This document shows positions 7,828 through 16,519 of a DNA stretch of 64,000 bases, piece by piece (the stretch's first letter is position 1; each line of letters starts with the position of its first letter). A program made the position numbers and the translations under genes. The DNA comes from Hasllibacter halocynthiae (lineage in GTDB: Bacteria > Pseudomonadota > Alphaproteobacteria > Rhodobacterales > Rhodobacteraceae). The notes beneath the pieces were generated by a model. It saw only the letters and a program-made list of their open reading frames with translations. It was not told the origin of the DNA and did no database searches. The DNA is taken from NCBI RefSeq assembly GCF_003003095.1, contig NZ_PVTT01000001.1:248001-312000 (forward strand), in the 5' to 3' direction.

Positions 7828-8562
7828 ATGCGGATTGTGCCCGCCGCCTGCGCCCCCCCGGCGCCGCTGGTCCTCCTTCCGGGGATGATGTGCGACGCGC
7901 GCCTCTTCGCGCCGCAGATCGCCGAGCTGGGGCGGGACAGGCACCTGCACCTCGCCCCAATCACCGGCTCGGACCGCATCGCCCCACTTGCCGAGGCCGT
8001 GCTGGAGGCCGCGCCGCCGCGCTTCGCGCTCGCCGGCCTTTCCATGGGCGGGATCGTCGCGATGGAGGTCGTGCGCCGCGCCCCCGAACGGGTCGAACGG
8101 CTGTGCCTGATGGACACCAACCCGCTGCCCGAGACGCCCGAGATCGCCGCGAGCCGCGAGCCGCAGATCGCTCGCGTGCGCGCCGGGCGGCTGGTCGAGG
8201 TCATGCGGGACGAGATGAAGCCCAACTACCTCGCCCCCGGCCCGGGTCGGGGGGGCGTTCTGGACGCGGTGATGGAGATGGCCGTCGCCATGGGCCCCCT
8301 CGTGTTCGAGCGGCAGTCGCGCGCCCTGCAGACCCGGCCCGACCAGCAGGCCGCCCTGTCGGGCTACCGCGGCCCCTCGCTCGTGCTCTGCGGCAGGCAT
8401 GACGTGCTCTGCCCCCTGCGCCGGCACGAGCTGATGGCGGCCCTCCTTGCCGATGCCGAGCTTTCGGTGATCGAGGATGCCGGCCACCTGCCCACCCTCG
8501 AGACGCCCAGGGCGGTGAACGAGGCGTTGCAGCGCTGGCTGGCGCGCGCGCCGCAGGGCTAG
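7828..8562 (+). CDS. Alpha/beta-fold hydrolase
   Basis: A 244-residue alpha/beta hydrolase with the nucleophile elbow GLSMGG (S72), an acid in CGRHDVLCP (D192) and the catalytic His in EDAGHLPTLE (H220). LVLLPGMMCD near the N terminus forms the oxyanion strand. It lies 146 bases after the MetE-like gene, with no clear Shine-Dalgarno at ATG 7828. It may close the catabolic cluster as an esterase or lactonase, or belong to a separate unit. Its stop codon shares the palindrome CTAG with the convergent gene's stop. Substrate unknown. Confidence 0.85.
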   Translation: MRIVPAACAPPAPLVLLPGMMCDARLFAPQIAELGRDRHLHLAPITGSDRIAPLAEAVLEAAPPRFALAGLSMGGIVAMEVVRRAPERVERLCLMDTNPLPETPEIAASREPQIARVRAGRLVEVMRDEMKPNYLAPGPGRGGVLDAVMEMAVAMGPLVFERQSRALQTRPDQQAALSGYRGPSLVLCGRHDVLCPLRRHELMAALLADAELSVIEDAGHLPTLETPRAVNEALQRWLARAPQG

Positions 8563-9158
8563 CGGGGCGGGGCGTCGTAGGGCGGCAGGGGCGGGCCTTC
8601 GGGAAAGGCGGCGGAGACCTCCTCCGGGGTGGCCGGACGGGCCTTCGGGTAGCGGCCGTCCGCTTCCATGAGCGGGTCGTTCCGCCAGGCGCGGCGGAAC
8701 CGGGCGGCGGCCGTCCGCCGCGCGAACTGCGCGATCAGGTATCCCGCCCCCTCGTGCCGTCGCAGTCCGCCGGCGCGGCGCGGGGGCAGGAAGGCTCTGG
8801 CCTGCTCGGGGCCGAGGGCCTCCGGGTCGGCGAGGACGCGGTCCACGGGCCCTGCCACGGGCCAGCGGGGGGAATCGCCTGACGAGAAGAGAACGTCCCC
8901 GCAGCACCGCGTCCGCCATCGCCGCACGAACGAGCGGGGCGAGAAGCGCAAGGGTTCGATCAGATCGCGCCCGGCCGCGAAGGTCAGACGGTCCGGCGTC
9001 GTCTGGAAGAGGGCGACGCCGTCCGCACCGGGGTCCGCCGCCCCCGCGAGGCGCGCCGCGCCCCGGCAGGACTGGCAGAAGCAGCGCAGGTGCACCCCGT
9101 CCGAAGGGTCGAGCGTGCCGCGCACCGCGCCGCACCGGCAGGAGAAGGGCATCGTCAT
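8559..9158 (-). CDS. GFA-like zinc protein (DUF6151 type)
   Basis: A 199-residue protein whose N-terminal half has the cysteine pattern of glutathione-dependent formaldehyde-activating (GFA) and related Mss4-like zinc folds: CRCG near residue 7, CFCQSC near residue 26 and RCC near residue 84. The Arg/Pro-rich C-terminal part has no motif I know. ATG 9158 is followed by a second in-frame ATG two codons on, and either could serve. Its stop is convergent with the hydrolase gene, sharing CTAG. The function of this family is not established. Confidence 0.7.
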   Translation of the reverse strand: MTMPFSCRCGAVRGTLDPSDGVHLRCFCQSCRGAARLAGAADPGADGVALFQTTPDRLTFAAGRDLIEPLRFSPRSFVRRWRTRCCGDVLFSSGDSPRWPVAGPVDRVLADPEALGPEQARAFLPPRRAGGLRRHEGAGYLIAQFARRTAAARFRRAWRNDPLMEADGRYPKARPATPEEVSAAFPEGPPLPPYDAPPR

Positions 9159-9197
9159 GTGGCCTATCTTGCCTCTCCGGCGAACCCCGGGGAAGCC

Positions 9198-10511
9198 CTA
9201 GACGGGGGTCCGCCCCCCGACCGGCCTGCCGGATCCGTCATGGATGGTCCTGCCGCGCTGCTCGCCCCGCGGCGCCGGCACGTCCGCATGGGCGTCGATG
9301 AAGTCCAGCACGAGCGGGCGTATGTCGCTTCGCCACGCTCGCCCCGCGAAGATGCCGTAATGGCCCGCGTCCGGCTGCAGGTGCGCCGCCTTCCGCCCGT
9401 GCGGCAGGCCGGTCAGCAGGTCCAGCGCGGCGAGGCACTGGCCCGGTGCGGAGATGTCGTCCTGCTCGCCCTCGACCACGTTCACGGCCGTCCGGTCGAT
9501 CCGCCCGAGGTCGGCATGGACCCCGCCGACATGGAAGGCGTTGCGGGCGATCTCGCGCGCCTTGAAGATGCGCTCGACGGTGGAGAGGTAGAACTCCGCC
9601 GTCATGTCCATCACGGCGAGGTACTCGTCGTAGAAGCGGTTGTGCCGGTCGTGGTCGCCGGCCTCGCCCTTCGCGACGCGGATCGTCTGGTCCCAGAAGG
9701 CGCGCCCGTGGCGCCCTCCGTTCATGGCGATGAAGGACGTCAGCTGCAGAAGGCCCGGATAGACCATCCGCCCCGCGCCCCGGTGCTTGAACCCGACCCG
9801 CTGGATCGCGAGCTCCTCCAGCTGCCCCATCGTCATGCGGGCGCCGAAATCGGTGACCTCCGTGGGTGCCGCGTTGGGGTCCACCGGTCCGCCGATCAGC
9901 GTCAGCGTGGCGGGCTGGGCCTCGGGCGCCTCGGCGGCGACGAGGGCGGTCGCGGCCAGCGCCAGCGGCACGGGCTGGCAGACGGCGATCACGTGCAGGT
10001 CCGGCCCCAGAGCGCGCAGGAAGCCGGCGATGCAGGCGGTGTAGTCCTCGACGTCGAACTTGCCGGCGCTGACGGGGATGTCGCGGGCGTTGTGCCAGTC
10101 GGTGATCCAGACGTCCGCATCCGGCAGCAGCGACCGGACGGTCGAGCGCAGGAGCGTTGCGTAGTGCCCCGACATCGGCGCGACGAGCAGGATGCGCCGC
10201 GGCATGGCGGAACGGCCCGCGACGTCGAAGTGCAGCAGGTCCCCGAAGGCGCCGGGTCCCACGACCGTGGGCGTGACGACGTGGTCGCGCCCGTCCGCGC
10301 CGGTGACGGTGTCGATCCCCCAATCGGGCTTGGCCACCATGCGGGCGAAGCTGCGCTCCGCCACTTCGCCCCAGGCCGCCAGCGTCGCGATGACGGGGTT
10401 CGGCACGAGACCCAGGGAGGGCGCGCCGAAGAGCGCCTTCGCGGTGGAGCCCATCCACTGTCCCATGATACGCGAGGACTCCATGAGGTCGTAGCTCATC
10501 ATGTAGCGCAT
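9198..10511 (-). CDS. phaZ: Intracellular polyhydroxybutyrate depolymerase
   Basis: A 437-residue protein opening MRYMMSYDLMESSR, which is typical of intracellular PHB depolymerases of the PhaZ/DepA family. The catalytic cysteine is C178 in AVCQP (these enzymes use a Cys in place of the lipase Ser). The acid lies in EQDDISAPGQC and the His in HYGIFAG. ATG 10511 is chosen by family resemblance; the frame stays open upstream into phaC on the other strand without a start signal. It mobilises stored PHB to hydroxybutyrate units. It is divergent from phaC across 85 bases, so the synthetic and degrading enzymes share a control region. Confidence 0.95.
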   Translation of the reverse strand: MRYMMSYDLMESSRIMGQWMGSTAKALFGAPSLGLVPNPVIATLAAWGEVAERSFARMVAKPDWGIDTVTGADGRDHVVTPTVVGPGAFGDLLHFDVAGRSAMPRRILLVAPMSGHYATLLRSTVRSLLPDADVWITDWHNARDIPVSAGKFDVEDYTACIAGFLRALGPDLHVIAVCQPVPLALAATALVAAEAPEAQPATLTLIGGPVDPNAAPTEVTDFGARMTMGQLEELAIQRVGFKHRGAGRMVYPGLLQLTSFIAMNGGRHGRAFWDQTIRVAKGEAGDHDRHNRFYDEYLAVMDMTAEFYLSTVERIFKAREIARNAFHVGGVHADLGRIDRTAVNVVEGEQDDISAPGQCLAALDLLTGLPHGRKAAHLQPDAGHYGIFAGRAWRSDIRPLVLDFIDAHADVPAPRGEQRGRTIHDGSGRPVGGRTPV

Positions 10512-10596
10512 GGCCGATCTCCCTGCCGCGGGACGGCGCGCGGCGGTGCGGCGCAGCGTCATGCCGCAGGTGCGAAGGTTAGCGGAGGGCTGTCCT

Positions 10597-12399
10597 GTGA
10601 CAAGCGAGAAATCCGGTGACGCCACGGACATGTCGCGCCTGGGCGCCAACCTCGTCCGCGTCGAGGAGCTGTCCCAGCGCCTCGTGTCTGCGCTGTCGAA
10701 GGGCGGCAAGGTGCGCCCCTCGCTGCAGGGGCCGGGGCGGGACCTCTTCGCGCGGGCCGCCGCTGCCAGCATGGCCGACATGCTGAGCGACCCCGGCAAG
10801 ATGATCGAGCATCAGACCCGCTACTGGGGCAGGGCGCTGAAGCACTACGTCGAGGCGCAGTCGCGGCTCGCCAAGGGGCAGATGACCCCGCCGGAGGACG
10901 CGACCGGGCGCGACAGGCGCTTCCGCGACCCCCGTTGGCAGGAGCATCCCTACTTCAACTACCTCAAGCAGCAGTACCTCATCGCGGCGGAGGCCATCGC
11001 GGAGGCTGCCGGCGACCTCCAGGGGCTGCCCGAGAAGGACCGCCGACGGCTGAGCTACTTCGCCGGGCAGATCGTCGATATGTTCAGCCCCGCGAACTTC
11101 CTCGGCACCAACCCCGAAGCCCTCGCCCGCGCGGTCGAGACGGAAGGCCAGAGCCTCGTCGACGGGCTCGAGAACCTCGTCCGCGACCTCGAGGCGAACG
11201 ACGGCGAGCTCCTCGTCACGCTGGCCGACCGCGACGCCTTCGAGGTGGGCGGGAACCTCGCCACGATGCCGGGCGAGGTCGTCTTCCGCAACCGCCTCTT
11301 CGAGCTGATCCAGTACGCGCCCACGACCGGCGAGGTGCGGGAGGTGCCGATCCTGATCTTCCCGCCTTGGATCAACAAGTTCTACATCCTCGACCTGACC
11401 GAGCGGAACAGCCTGATCCGCTGGATGGCGGCGCAGGGCTTCACCGTCCTGGTGGTGAGCTGGAAGAACCCCGGCCCCGACTACGCGGACGTCTCGCTCG
11501 ACGACTACGTGGCGGAGGGGTTCCTCGCGGCCATCGAGCAGGCGCGTGACGCCACCGGCGCGCCGGAGGTCAACGTCGCGGGCTACTGCATCGCCGGCAC
11601 GACCCTCGCCCTGACGCTTGCGCTGATGAAGCGGCGGGGACTGGGCGGGGTGCGATCGGCGACCTTCCTCACGACGTTGACGGACTTCTCGGACCAGGGC
11701 GAGGTGGGGGTCTTCCTCGACGACGACTTCTTGGACGGAATCGAGGCCGAGACGCGGGAGGCGGGTGTCCTCTCTGCGCTCTTCATGTCGCGTACCTTCT
11801 CCTTCCTGCGGTCGAACGACCTGATCTACGGGCCTGCCATCCGGTCCTACATGATGGGCGAGCGGCCCCCCGCGTTCGACCTGCTCTATTGGAACGGCGA
11901 CGCGACGAACCTGCCCGGGCGCATGGCGATGCAGTACCTGCGCGAGCTCTGCCAGGCGAACCGCTTCGCCGAAGGGGGCATCGCGGTCTGCGGCGAGACG
12001 CTTCGCCTCTCGGATGTCGATCTGCCGCTCGTCGCCATCGCCTGCGAGACGGACCACATCGCCGCCTGGGGGCAATCCTATGCCGGGATACGGAAGATGG
12101 GCGCGACCGACCGGACCTTCGTCCTCTCCGAGAGCGGGCACATCGCCGGCATCGTGAATCCGCCCTCGAAAGGCAAGTACGGCCACTACGTGAACGGCGA
12201 CTGGTCCGGCGACGCGAATACCTGGCGCGCGGCGGCGGAGCGGCGCGAGGGTTCCTGGTGGCCGCTCTGGTCGGAATGGCTGGACCTCCGCAGCGGCGCC
12301 CTCGTCCCCGCGCGAACGCCAGGAGGCGGCCGCGCGACGCTGGGCCCCGCGCCGGGAACCTACGTGACGGAGGCGCCGGATCCCGGACGGAACGCGTGA
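10597..12399 (+). CDS. phaC: Class I poly(3-hydroxyalkanoate) synthase
   Basis: This 600-residue class I PHA synthase polymerises 3-hydroxybutyryl-CoA at the granule surface. The catalytic triad is C331 in the lipase-like box GYCIAGT, D486 in CETDHIAAW and H515 in ESGHIAGI. The start is GTG 10597, with GGAGG eight bases upstream; the frame is open back to 10510, but that region is the shared phaZ/phaC control region. The length agrees with Rhodobacter-type PhaC. A Pro/Gly-rich tail follows after about residue 570. Expression is probably governed by PhaR. Confidence 0.97.
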   Translation: MTSEKSGDATDMSRLGANLVRVEELSQRLVSALSKGGKVRPSLQGPGRDLFARAAAASMADMLSDPGKMIEHQTRYWGRALKHYVEAQSRLAKGQMTPPEDATGRDRRFRDPRWQEHPYFNYLKQQYLIAAEAIAEAAGDLQGLPEKDRRRLSYFAGQIVDMFSPANFLGTNPEALARAVETEGQSLVDGLENLVRDLEANDGELLVTLADRDAFEVGGNLATMPGEVVFRNRLFELIQYAPTTGEVREVPILIFPPWINKFYILDLTERNSLIRWMAAQGFTVLVVSWKNPGPDYADVSLDDYVAEGFLAAIEQARDATGAPEVNVAGYCIAGTTLALTLALMKRRGLGGVRSATFLTTLTDFSDQGEVGVFLDDDFLDGIEAETREAGVLSALFMSRTFSFLRSNDLIYGPAIRSYMMGERPPAFDLLYWNGDATNLPGRMAMQYLRELCQANRFAEGGIAVCGETLRLSDVDLPLVAIACETDHIAAWGQSYAGIRKMGATDRTFVLSESGHIAGIVNPPSKGKYGHYVNGDWSGDANTWRAAAERREGSWWPLWSEWLDLRSGALVPARTPGGGRATLGPAPGTYVTEAPDPGRNA

Positions 12400-12453
12400 G
12401 CCGCTGCCGCGGCGTCATTCTTTTCGCGGCAGTGCGGCATCGGACCCTTGCAG

Positions 12454-12468
12454 TGCTGCATTGCAGCA
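12454..12468 (+). promoter_or_regulatory. PhaR box before phaP
   Basis: TGCTGCATTGCAGCA has perfect seven-base inverted arms around a single base and contains CTGC-N3-GCAG, the PhaR recognition pattern known from Paracoccus. It lies 50 bases before the phaP start, where it can block transcription until PHB granules titrate PhaR. Further TGC/GCA elements lie just upstream (12431-12453). Confidence 0.75.
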
Positions 12469-12517
12469 TCCATGTTCCTCGCAGCCGCAGCGACGCGGGT
12501 TCGAGAGGAGCGAGATC

Positions 12518-12988
12518 ATGATGAACAACGCCAACGACATGCAGAAGATGCTCGCCGACATGCTCGGCGCCTTCCCGATGGATACTTCGGCGATGCAGGA
12601 CGCGTGGAAGACGCAGGCCCAGCTCGCCGAGAAGATGAGCCGCGTCGCCCTCGACGCCGCCGAGACCTCGACCGAGATCTCCGCCGGCTGGACGAAGCGC
12701 GCCCTCGCGAAGATGAACGAAGTCGCCGCCGTGAAGGACGAGCCCGCTGACTACGGCAAAGCCATGACGGACTTCGCCTCGGCCACCGCCGAGATGACCG
12801 CCGAGACGATGGCCCAGTTCGCGGAGGTGGCGAAGAAGGTCCAGATGGAGACGGTCGAGCTGATGCTCGCCGCGGGCCGCGAGGGCGCGCAGGACGGGGC
12901 TGCCGCCACCACCTCGGCGACCGGCGCCGCCGATGCGGCGGCTCAGAAGACCGCTGCGGCCGTCAGGAAGCCCGCCACCGTCAAGTGA
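12518..12988 (+). CDS. phaP: Phasin, PHB granule-associated protein
   Basis: A 156-residue, Ala/Glu/Lys/Met-rich, almost wholly helical protein, as expected for a phasin coating PHB granules. The body contains repeated amphipathic stretches (ETMAQFAEVAKKVQMETVEL). The tail from about residue 125 is Ala/Thr-rich and ends in basic residues. AGGAG seven bases before ATG 12518 sets the start; the next codon is also ATG. It sits between phaC and phaR, with a PhaR box upstream and a strong terminator downstream, so it is a single-gene, highly inducible unit. Confidence 0.93.
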   Translation: MMNNANDMQKMLADMLGAFPMDTSAMQDAWKTQAQLAEKMSRVALDAAETSTEISAGWTKRALAKMNEVAAVKDEPADYGKAMTDFASATAEMTAETMAQFAEVAKKVQMETVELMLAAGREGAQDGAAATTSATGAADAAAQKTAAAVRKPATVK

Positions 12989-13039
12989 TCCCGGTGGCGG
13001 GGCGGCCGATCGGTCGCGCTATGTCGGCTCCGTCCTTCG

Positions 13040-13067
13040 AAGGCGCGCCCTCGCGGCGCGCCTTTTT
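13040..13067 (+). terminator. Rho-independent terminator after phaP
   Basis: A perfect ten-base stem (AAGGCGCGCC with GGCGCGCCTT) closes a five-base loop and ends in five consecutive T. It isolates the abundant phaP message from phaR. Confidence 0.9.
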
Positions 13068-13134
13068 CCGTTTGCGCCCGCTGCATGGAGGCCTAGGGTC
13101 GTTTCCGCGGCGCGGCACGGGGGAGGGCGAGACG

Positions 13135-13680
13135 ATGGCGGCCAAGGGCGAGGGCGAGGGCGAGCCCCTCCTGATCAAGCGCTACGCGAGCCGGCGCCTC
13201 TACAATACCGAGACCTCCGATTACGTCACCTTGGAGGACATCGCGGCCTTCATCCGCGCCGGCCGGCAGGTGCGGATCGTCGACCTCAAGACCGGCGCCG
13301 ACCTGACTAGGCAGTACCTCCTCCAGATCATCGCCGAACACGAGTCCAAGGGCGAGAGCGTCCTGCCTATCGAGGTGCTGACCGACCTCGTGCGGTCCTA
13401 CAGCGGCGCGGCACGGTCCGTGGTGCCCGATTTCCTCAAAGCGTCCTTCGAGATGCTCCAGGGCGGCCAGTCCAAGATGCTCGAGAACATGACCGCCATG
13501 AACCCGATGGCCGGAATGCCGGGCTTCGAGGCGATGCGCGCGCAGCAGGCGGCCTTCATGAAGATGATGACGGGCGGCGTGGTCGACGCTCCAGGCCCCG
13601 AGGCGGGAAAGGAGGGCGAGCTGGACGACATCAAGAAGCAGCTCGCCGAACTGCAGGAGAAGCTCTCGCGCATGAGCTGA
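13135..13680 (+). CDS. phaR: PHB synthesis repressor
   Basis: This 181-residue protein carries the PHB/PHA accumulation-regulator DNA-binding domain at its N terminus (LLIKRYASRRLYNTETSDYV, from about residue 10) and the following accumulation domain near residues 75-115. A Met-rich region and a Leu-zipper-like tail (DDIKKQLAELQEKLSRM) follow. PhaR binds DNA at phaP and its own promoter and is released by PHB granules. GGAGGG lies ten bases before ATG 13135. The region upstream contains CGCTGCATGG, which resembles half a PhaR box, consistent with autoregulation. Confidence 0.95.
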   Translation: MAAKGEGEGEPLLIKRYASRRLYNTETSDYVTLEDIAAFIRAGRQVRIVDLKTGADLTRQYLLQIIAEHESKGESVLPIEVLTDLVRSYSGAARSVVPDFLKASFEMLQGGQSKMLENMTAMNPMAGMPGFEAMRAQQAAFMKMMTGGVVDAPGPEAGKEGELDDIKKQLAELQEKLSRMS

Positions 13681-13705
13681 GGCCGCCGCGGCCCGGGCCG
13701 CCCCG

Positions 13706-15088
13706 TCAGGCGACCGCGTCGAACACCGATCCTAGCGCCTTCTCCAGCTTGCCGAACATCTCGTCGAACTGGGCGGGCGTCATGATGAAGGGCGGGCAGA
13801 GGACCACCGCCTGCCCGAGCGGGCGACAGATCAGGCCGACGTCGTGGCAGGCGTTCGCGATCCGCTCCGAGACTTGAAGATCGGCCGCGAAGGGCGCCTT
13901 CGTCTCCCTGTCCGCCACCGCCTCCAGCGCGCCCATGGTGCCGCGATAGCGCGCCTCGCCGATGTTGGGATGCCGGGCCAGACGATCCATCCCTTCGGCG
14001 AAGAGGGGCATGGTGCGGCGGACGTTCTCGATCAGGGGCTCGTCGCCGTCGGCCCCTTCAAGGATGACCTCGGCGGCCTTCAGCGCCACCGCGCAGCCGA
14101 CCGGATGCCCCGAGGCGGTGAAGCCGTGCGGGAAATCCGTGAACTCAGCCGACGCGGCGAAGAGACGGTCGGCCAGCTCGGGCCCGAGGATCACCGCGCC
14201 CATGGGGAAGTATCCCGCCGTCATGGCCTTCGAGGCGATGATCGCGTCGGGGGTGAACCCGTAGCTCTCGCATCCCCAGGGCTCGCCCGTGCGGCCGAAG
14301 CCGGTGATGACCTCGTCCGCGATCAGCGGGATGCCGTGCTTCCGCAGGATCGGCTGGACTGCTTGGAAATAGCCCTCCGCGGGGGGGATCGCGCCGCCCG
14401 CGCCCATCACGGGCTCGGCCACGAAGCCGGCGATGGTGTCAGCCCCTTCGCGGGCGATAACCTCCTCCAGCTCCCGCGCCAGCCGCCGGACGAACTGGGC
14501 CTCGCTCTCCCCCTCGCGGGCCTCGCGCCAGTAGTGCGGGCAGGTGAGGTGGATGAAGCCGGGCAGGGGCAGGCCGAACACGTCGTTGTAGGGCTTGCCC
14601 GTCATCGATGCCGAGACGGCCGTGACGCCGTGATAGGCGTTGACCCGTGTCAGGATCTTCCGCGCCTCGGGCCGCCCCTCCATCCGGTTGAGGAACCAGA
14701 GCATCTTGACCAGCGTGTCGTTCGCTTCCGACCCGGAGTTGGTGTAGAACACGCGCCCCCGCTCGAACGGGGAGACCTCGACCAGCTTCTCCGACAGCTC
14801 GACGGTTCGGTCCGACATGCGCCCGAAGAAGGCGTGGTAGCCCGGCAGGCGCTCGTACTGCTCCTGCGCGGCGCGGATCAGGCCCCGGTGGTCCCAGCCC
14901 GCCACCATGTTCCAGAGGCCCGCGTTCGCGTCGAGGAAGCGGTTGCCGTCCGTGTCGACGACGTAGGGCCCCTCGCCGCGGGCCAGCACTGTGGTCCCCC
15001 GCTCGGCCAGCGTGGGGTAGTCGGTGAAGCCGTAGAGGGAGGCGCCCTCGGCGCGGGCTTCCCAGGAGTTGGGGGTCAGGTCCTTCAT
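13706..15088 (-). CDS. Class III (omega) aminotransferase, PLP-dependent
   Basis: A 460-residue fold-type I PLP enzyme of the beta-alanine/taurine/putrescine:pyruvate group. The PLP lysine is K287 in ASKAMTAGYFP. Other marks are FYTNSGSEAND (phosphate-binding loop) and LIADEVITGFGRTG (Asp to the pyridine nitrogen). AGGAGG five bases before ATG 15088 fixes the start. It is the last gene of the operon that runs from the ABC ATPase at 23786 down to here, beside PuuA- and PuuB-like genes. It probably transaminates an amine (putrescine or similar) or the product amino acid with pyruvate. The family resembles SpuC, but the exact substrate is not decided by sequence alone. Confidence 0.9.
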   Translation of the reverse strand: MKDLTPNSWEARAEGASLYGFTDYPTLAERGTTVLARGEGPYVVDTDGNRFLDANAGLWNMVAGWDHRGLIRAAQEQYERLPGYHAFFGRMSDRTVELSEKLVEVSPFERGRVFYTNSGSEANDTLVKMLWFLNRMEGRPEARKILTRVNAYHGVTAVSASMTGKPYNDVFGLPLPGFIHLTCPHYWREAREGESEAQFVRRLARELEEVIAREGADTIAGFVAEPVMGAGGAIPPAEGYFQAVQPILRKHGIPLIADEVITGFGRTGEPWGCESYGFTPDAIIASKAMTAGYFPMGAVILGPELADRLFAASAEFTDFPHGFTASGHPVGCAVALKAAEVILEGADGDEPLIENVRRTMPLFAEGMDRLARHPNIGEARYRGTMGALEAVADRETKAPFAADLQVSERIANACHDVGLICRPLGQAVVLCPPFIMTPAQFDEMFGKLEKALGSVFDAVA

Positions 15089-15186
15089 GCCTCCTGACTA
15101 GGCCCCCGCGGGCCGTCGGTCCATGCGGTGTCGCCGGTGCGGCAGGTGGCGACGGCGATCCGCCGCCGGAATCGGCGGGCCGCCGG

Positions 15187-16464
15187 TCAAATGCCCAGTC
15201 GGTCGCGCAAGGCGTACCAGCTCATCGCCGTGGCGAGCAGCGGGGTGCGGAAGGCCGTGCCGCCCGGGAAGGCGCGATGGGGCAGGGCGGCCATCGCCTC
15301 CCATCCCGGGGAGGGACCGGCGCTCGCCTCGGCCGCGAGCCGCCCGGCGAGGCAAGCCATGGCCACCCCGTGCCCGCTGTAGCCCGCGGCCGACAGCACG
15401 CCCGGCGCCATCGCCGCCATGTGCGGCATCCGCGAGATCGTGATCCCCAGCGTGCCGCCCCAGGCATGGGTGATCCGCACCCCGCGGAGCTGGGGATAGA
15501 TCGCCTCCATCGGCCGCCGGACGAGCGCGGCGACGTCCTTCGGAAAGCGGTAGCCATAGCTCTCGCCCCCGCCGAAGAGGAGGCGGCCGTCCTCCGACTT
15601 CCGCCAGTAGTCGACGACGAACCGATCGTCATGGGCGGCGACGTCCTCGGTCAGCGGTCCGTCGAGCGGCTCGGTGGCGACGATGAAATTGTTGATCGGC
15701 ATGACCTGCGGGCGCCCGAACCCCTCCAGGTAGCCGTTGCCCGCCAGGATCACCCGCTCGGCCAGGACCCGGCCGCGGTCCGTGTGGACCACGGGCCCGG
15801 ACGACAGGCGGTGCGCGGGCGTCCCCTCGTGGAGCCGCACCCCCGCCGCCAGCGCCGCGCGCGCCATCCCGAAGGCCAGCCGCAGGGGGTGGATGTGCGC
15901 GCCGCCGCGGTCGAGCGAGCCGCCCGCGAACGCCTCCGACCCCGAGAGGGCCCGCGCCGCCTCGCGGTCCAGGGGCTCGTCGAGATGGTAGTCGTAGCGC
16001 GCGGCGAGATGGTCGGCGTAGCGGTGCGCCTCCTCCGCCGCCCTGGCGGAGCGGGCGAGGAAGGCGATCCCCGGGCGCCAGCAAGCTTCCGGGGCGTGGG
16101 CCTCGACCAAGCGGCGGCACTCGGCCACCGCGTCCTGACCCAGATCCCACAGGCGCCGCGCCGCGCCCGGTCCGTGCCGTGCCTCCAGGGTGATCTGGTC
16201 CACGCGCTGACCCGTCCCGACCTGCCCCCCGTTGCGCCCCGAGGCGCCCCAGCCGGCGCGCCGCGCGTCGAGCAGGACGACGTCCAGCCCCTTGGCCCGG
16301 GCCGCCAGCGCCGCCGCGAGGCCCGTGTAGCCCGCGCCCACGACGCAGAGGTCGCAGCGTACCTCGCCGCGGAGGGGAGGCTGCTCGGGCGGCGCTTCGG
16401 CGGTCTCGGCGTACCAGCTCGCCGGGTAGCCCGAGGGCGGGTCGTTCGCGTAGAGCAGCTTCAC
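15187..16464 (-). CDS. FAD-dependent amine oxidase, PuuB-like
   Basis: A 425-residue DAO-family flavoprotein. The dinucleotide-binding motif is VVGAGYTGLAAAL (from about residue 41), followed by WGASGRNGGQV, the flavin-contact motif seen in gamma-glutamylputrescine oxidase. HAWGGTLGIT and AAGYSGHGVA near the C terminus are also typical. PuuB oxidises gamma-glutamyl-putrescine to the aldehyde, releasing ammonia and H2O2. Two PuuA-type ligase genes in the same operon support that role here. It lies 55 bases after the ligase gene and 98 bases before the aminotransferase gene. No PuuC-type aldehyde dehydrogenase is present in the window. Confidence 0.87.
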   Translation of the reverse strand: MKLLYANDPPSGYPASWYAETAEAPPEQPPLRGEVRCDLCVVGAGYTGLAAALAARAKGLDVVLLDARRAGWGASGRNGGQVGTGQRVDQITLEARHGPGAARRLWDLGQDAVAECRRLVEAHAPEACWRPGIAFLARSARAAEEAHRYADHLAARYDYHLDEPLDREAARALSGSEAFAGGSLDRGGAHIHPLRLAFGMARAALAAGVRLHEGTPAHRLSSGPVVHTDRGRVLAERVILAGNGYLEGFGRPQVMPINNFIVATEPLDGPLTEDVAAHDDRFVVDYWRKSEDGRLLFGGGESYGYRFPKDVAALVRRPMEAIYPQLRGVRITHAWGGTLGITISRMPHMAAMAPGVLSAAGYSGHGVAMACLAGRLAAEASAGPSPGWEAMAALPHRAFPGGTAFRTPLLATAMSWYALRDRLGI

Positions 16465-16519
16465 CGGCGTCCCCCGGACGGTCGGCGGCGGGCGGCCGGG
16501 ATACGCGGGGCGCGCGGGC

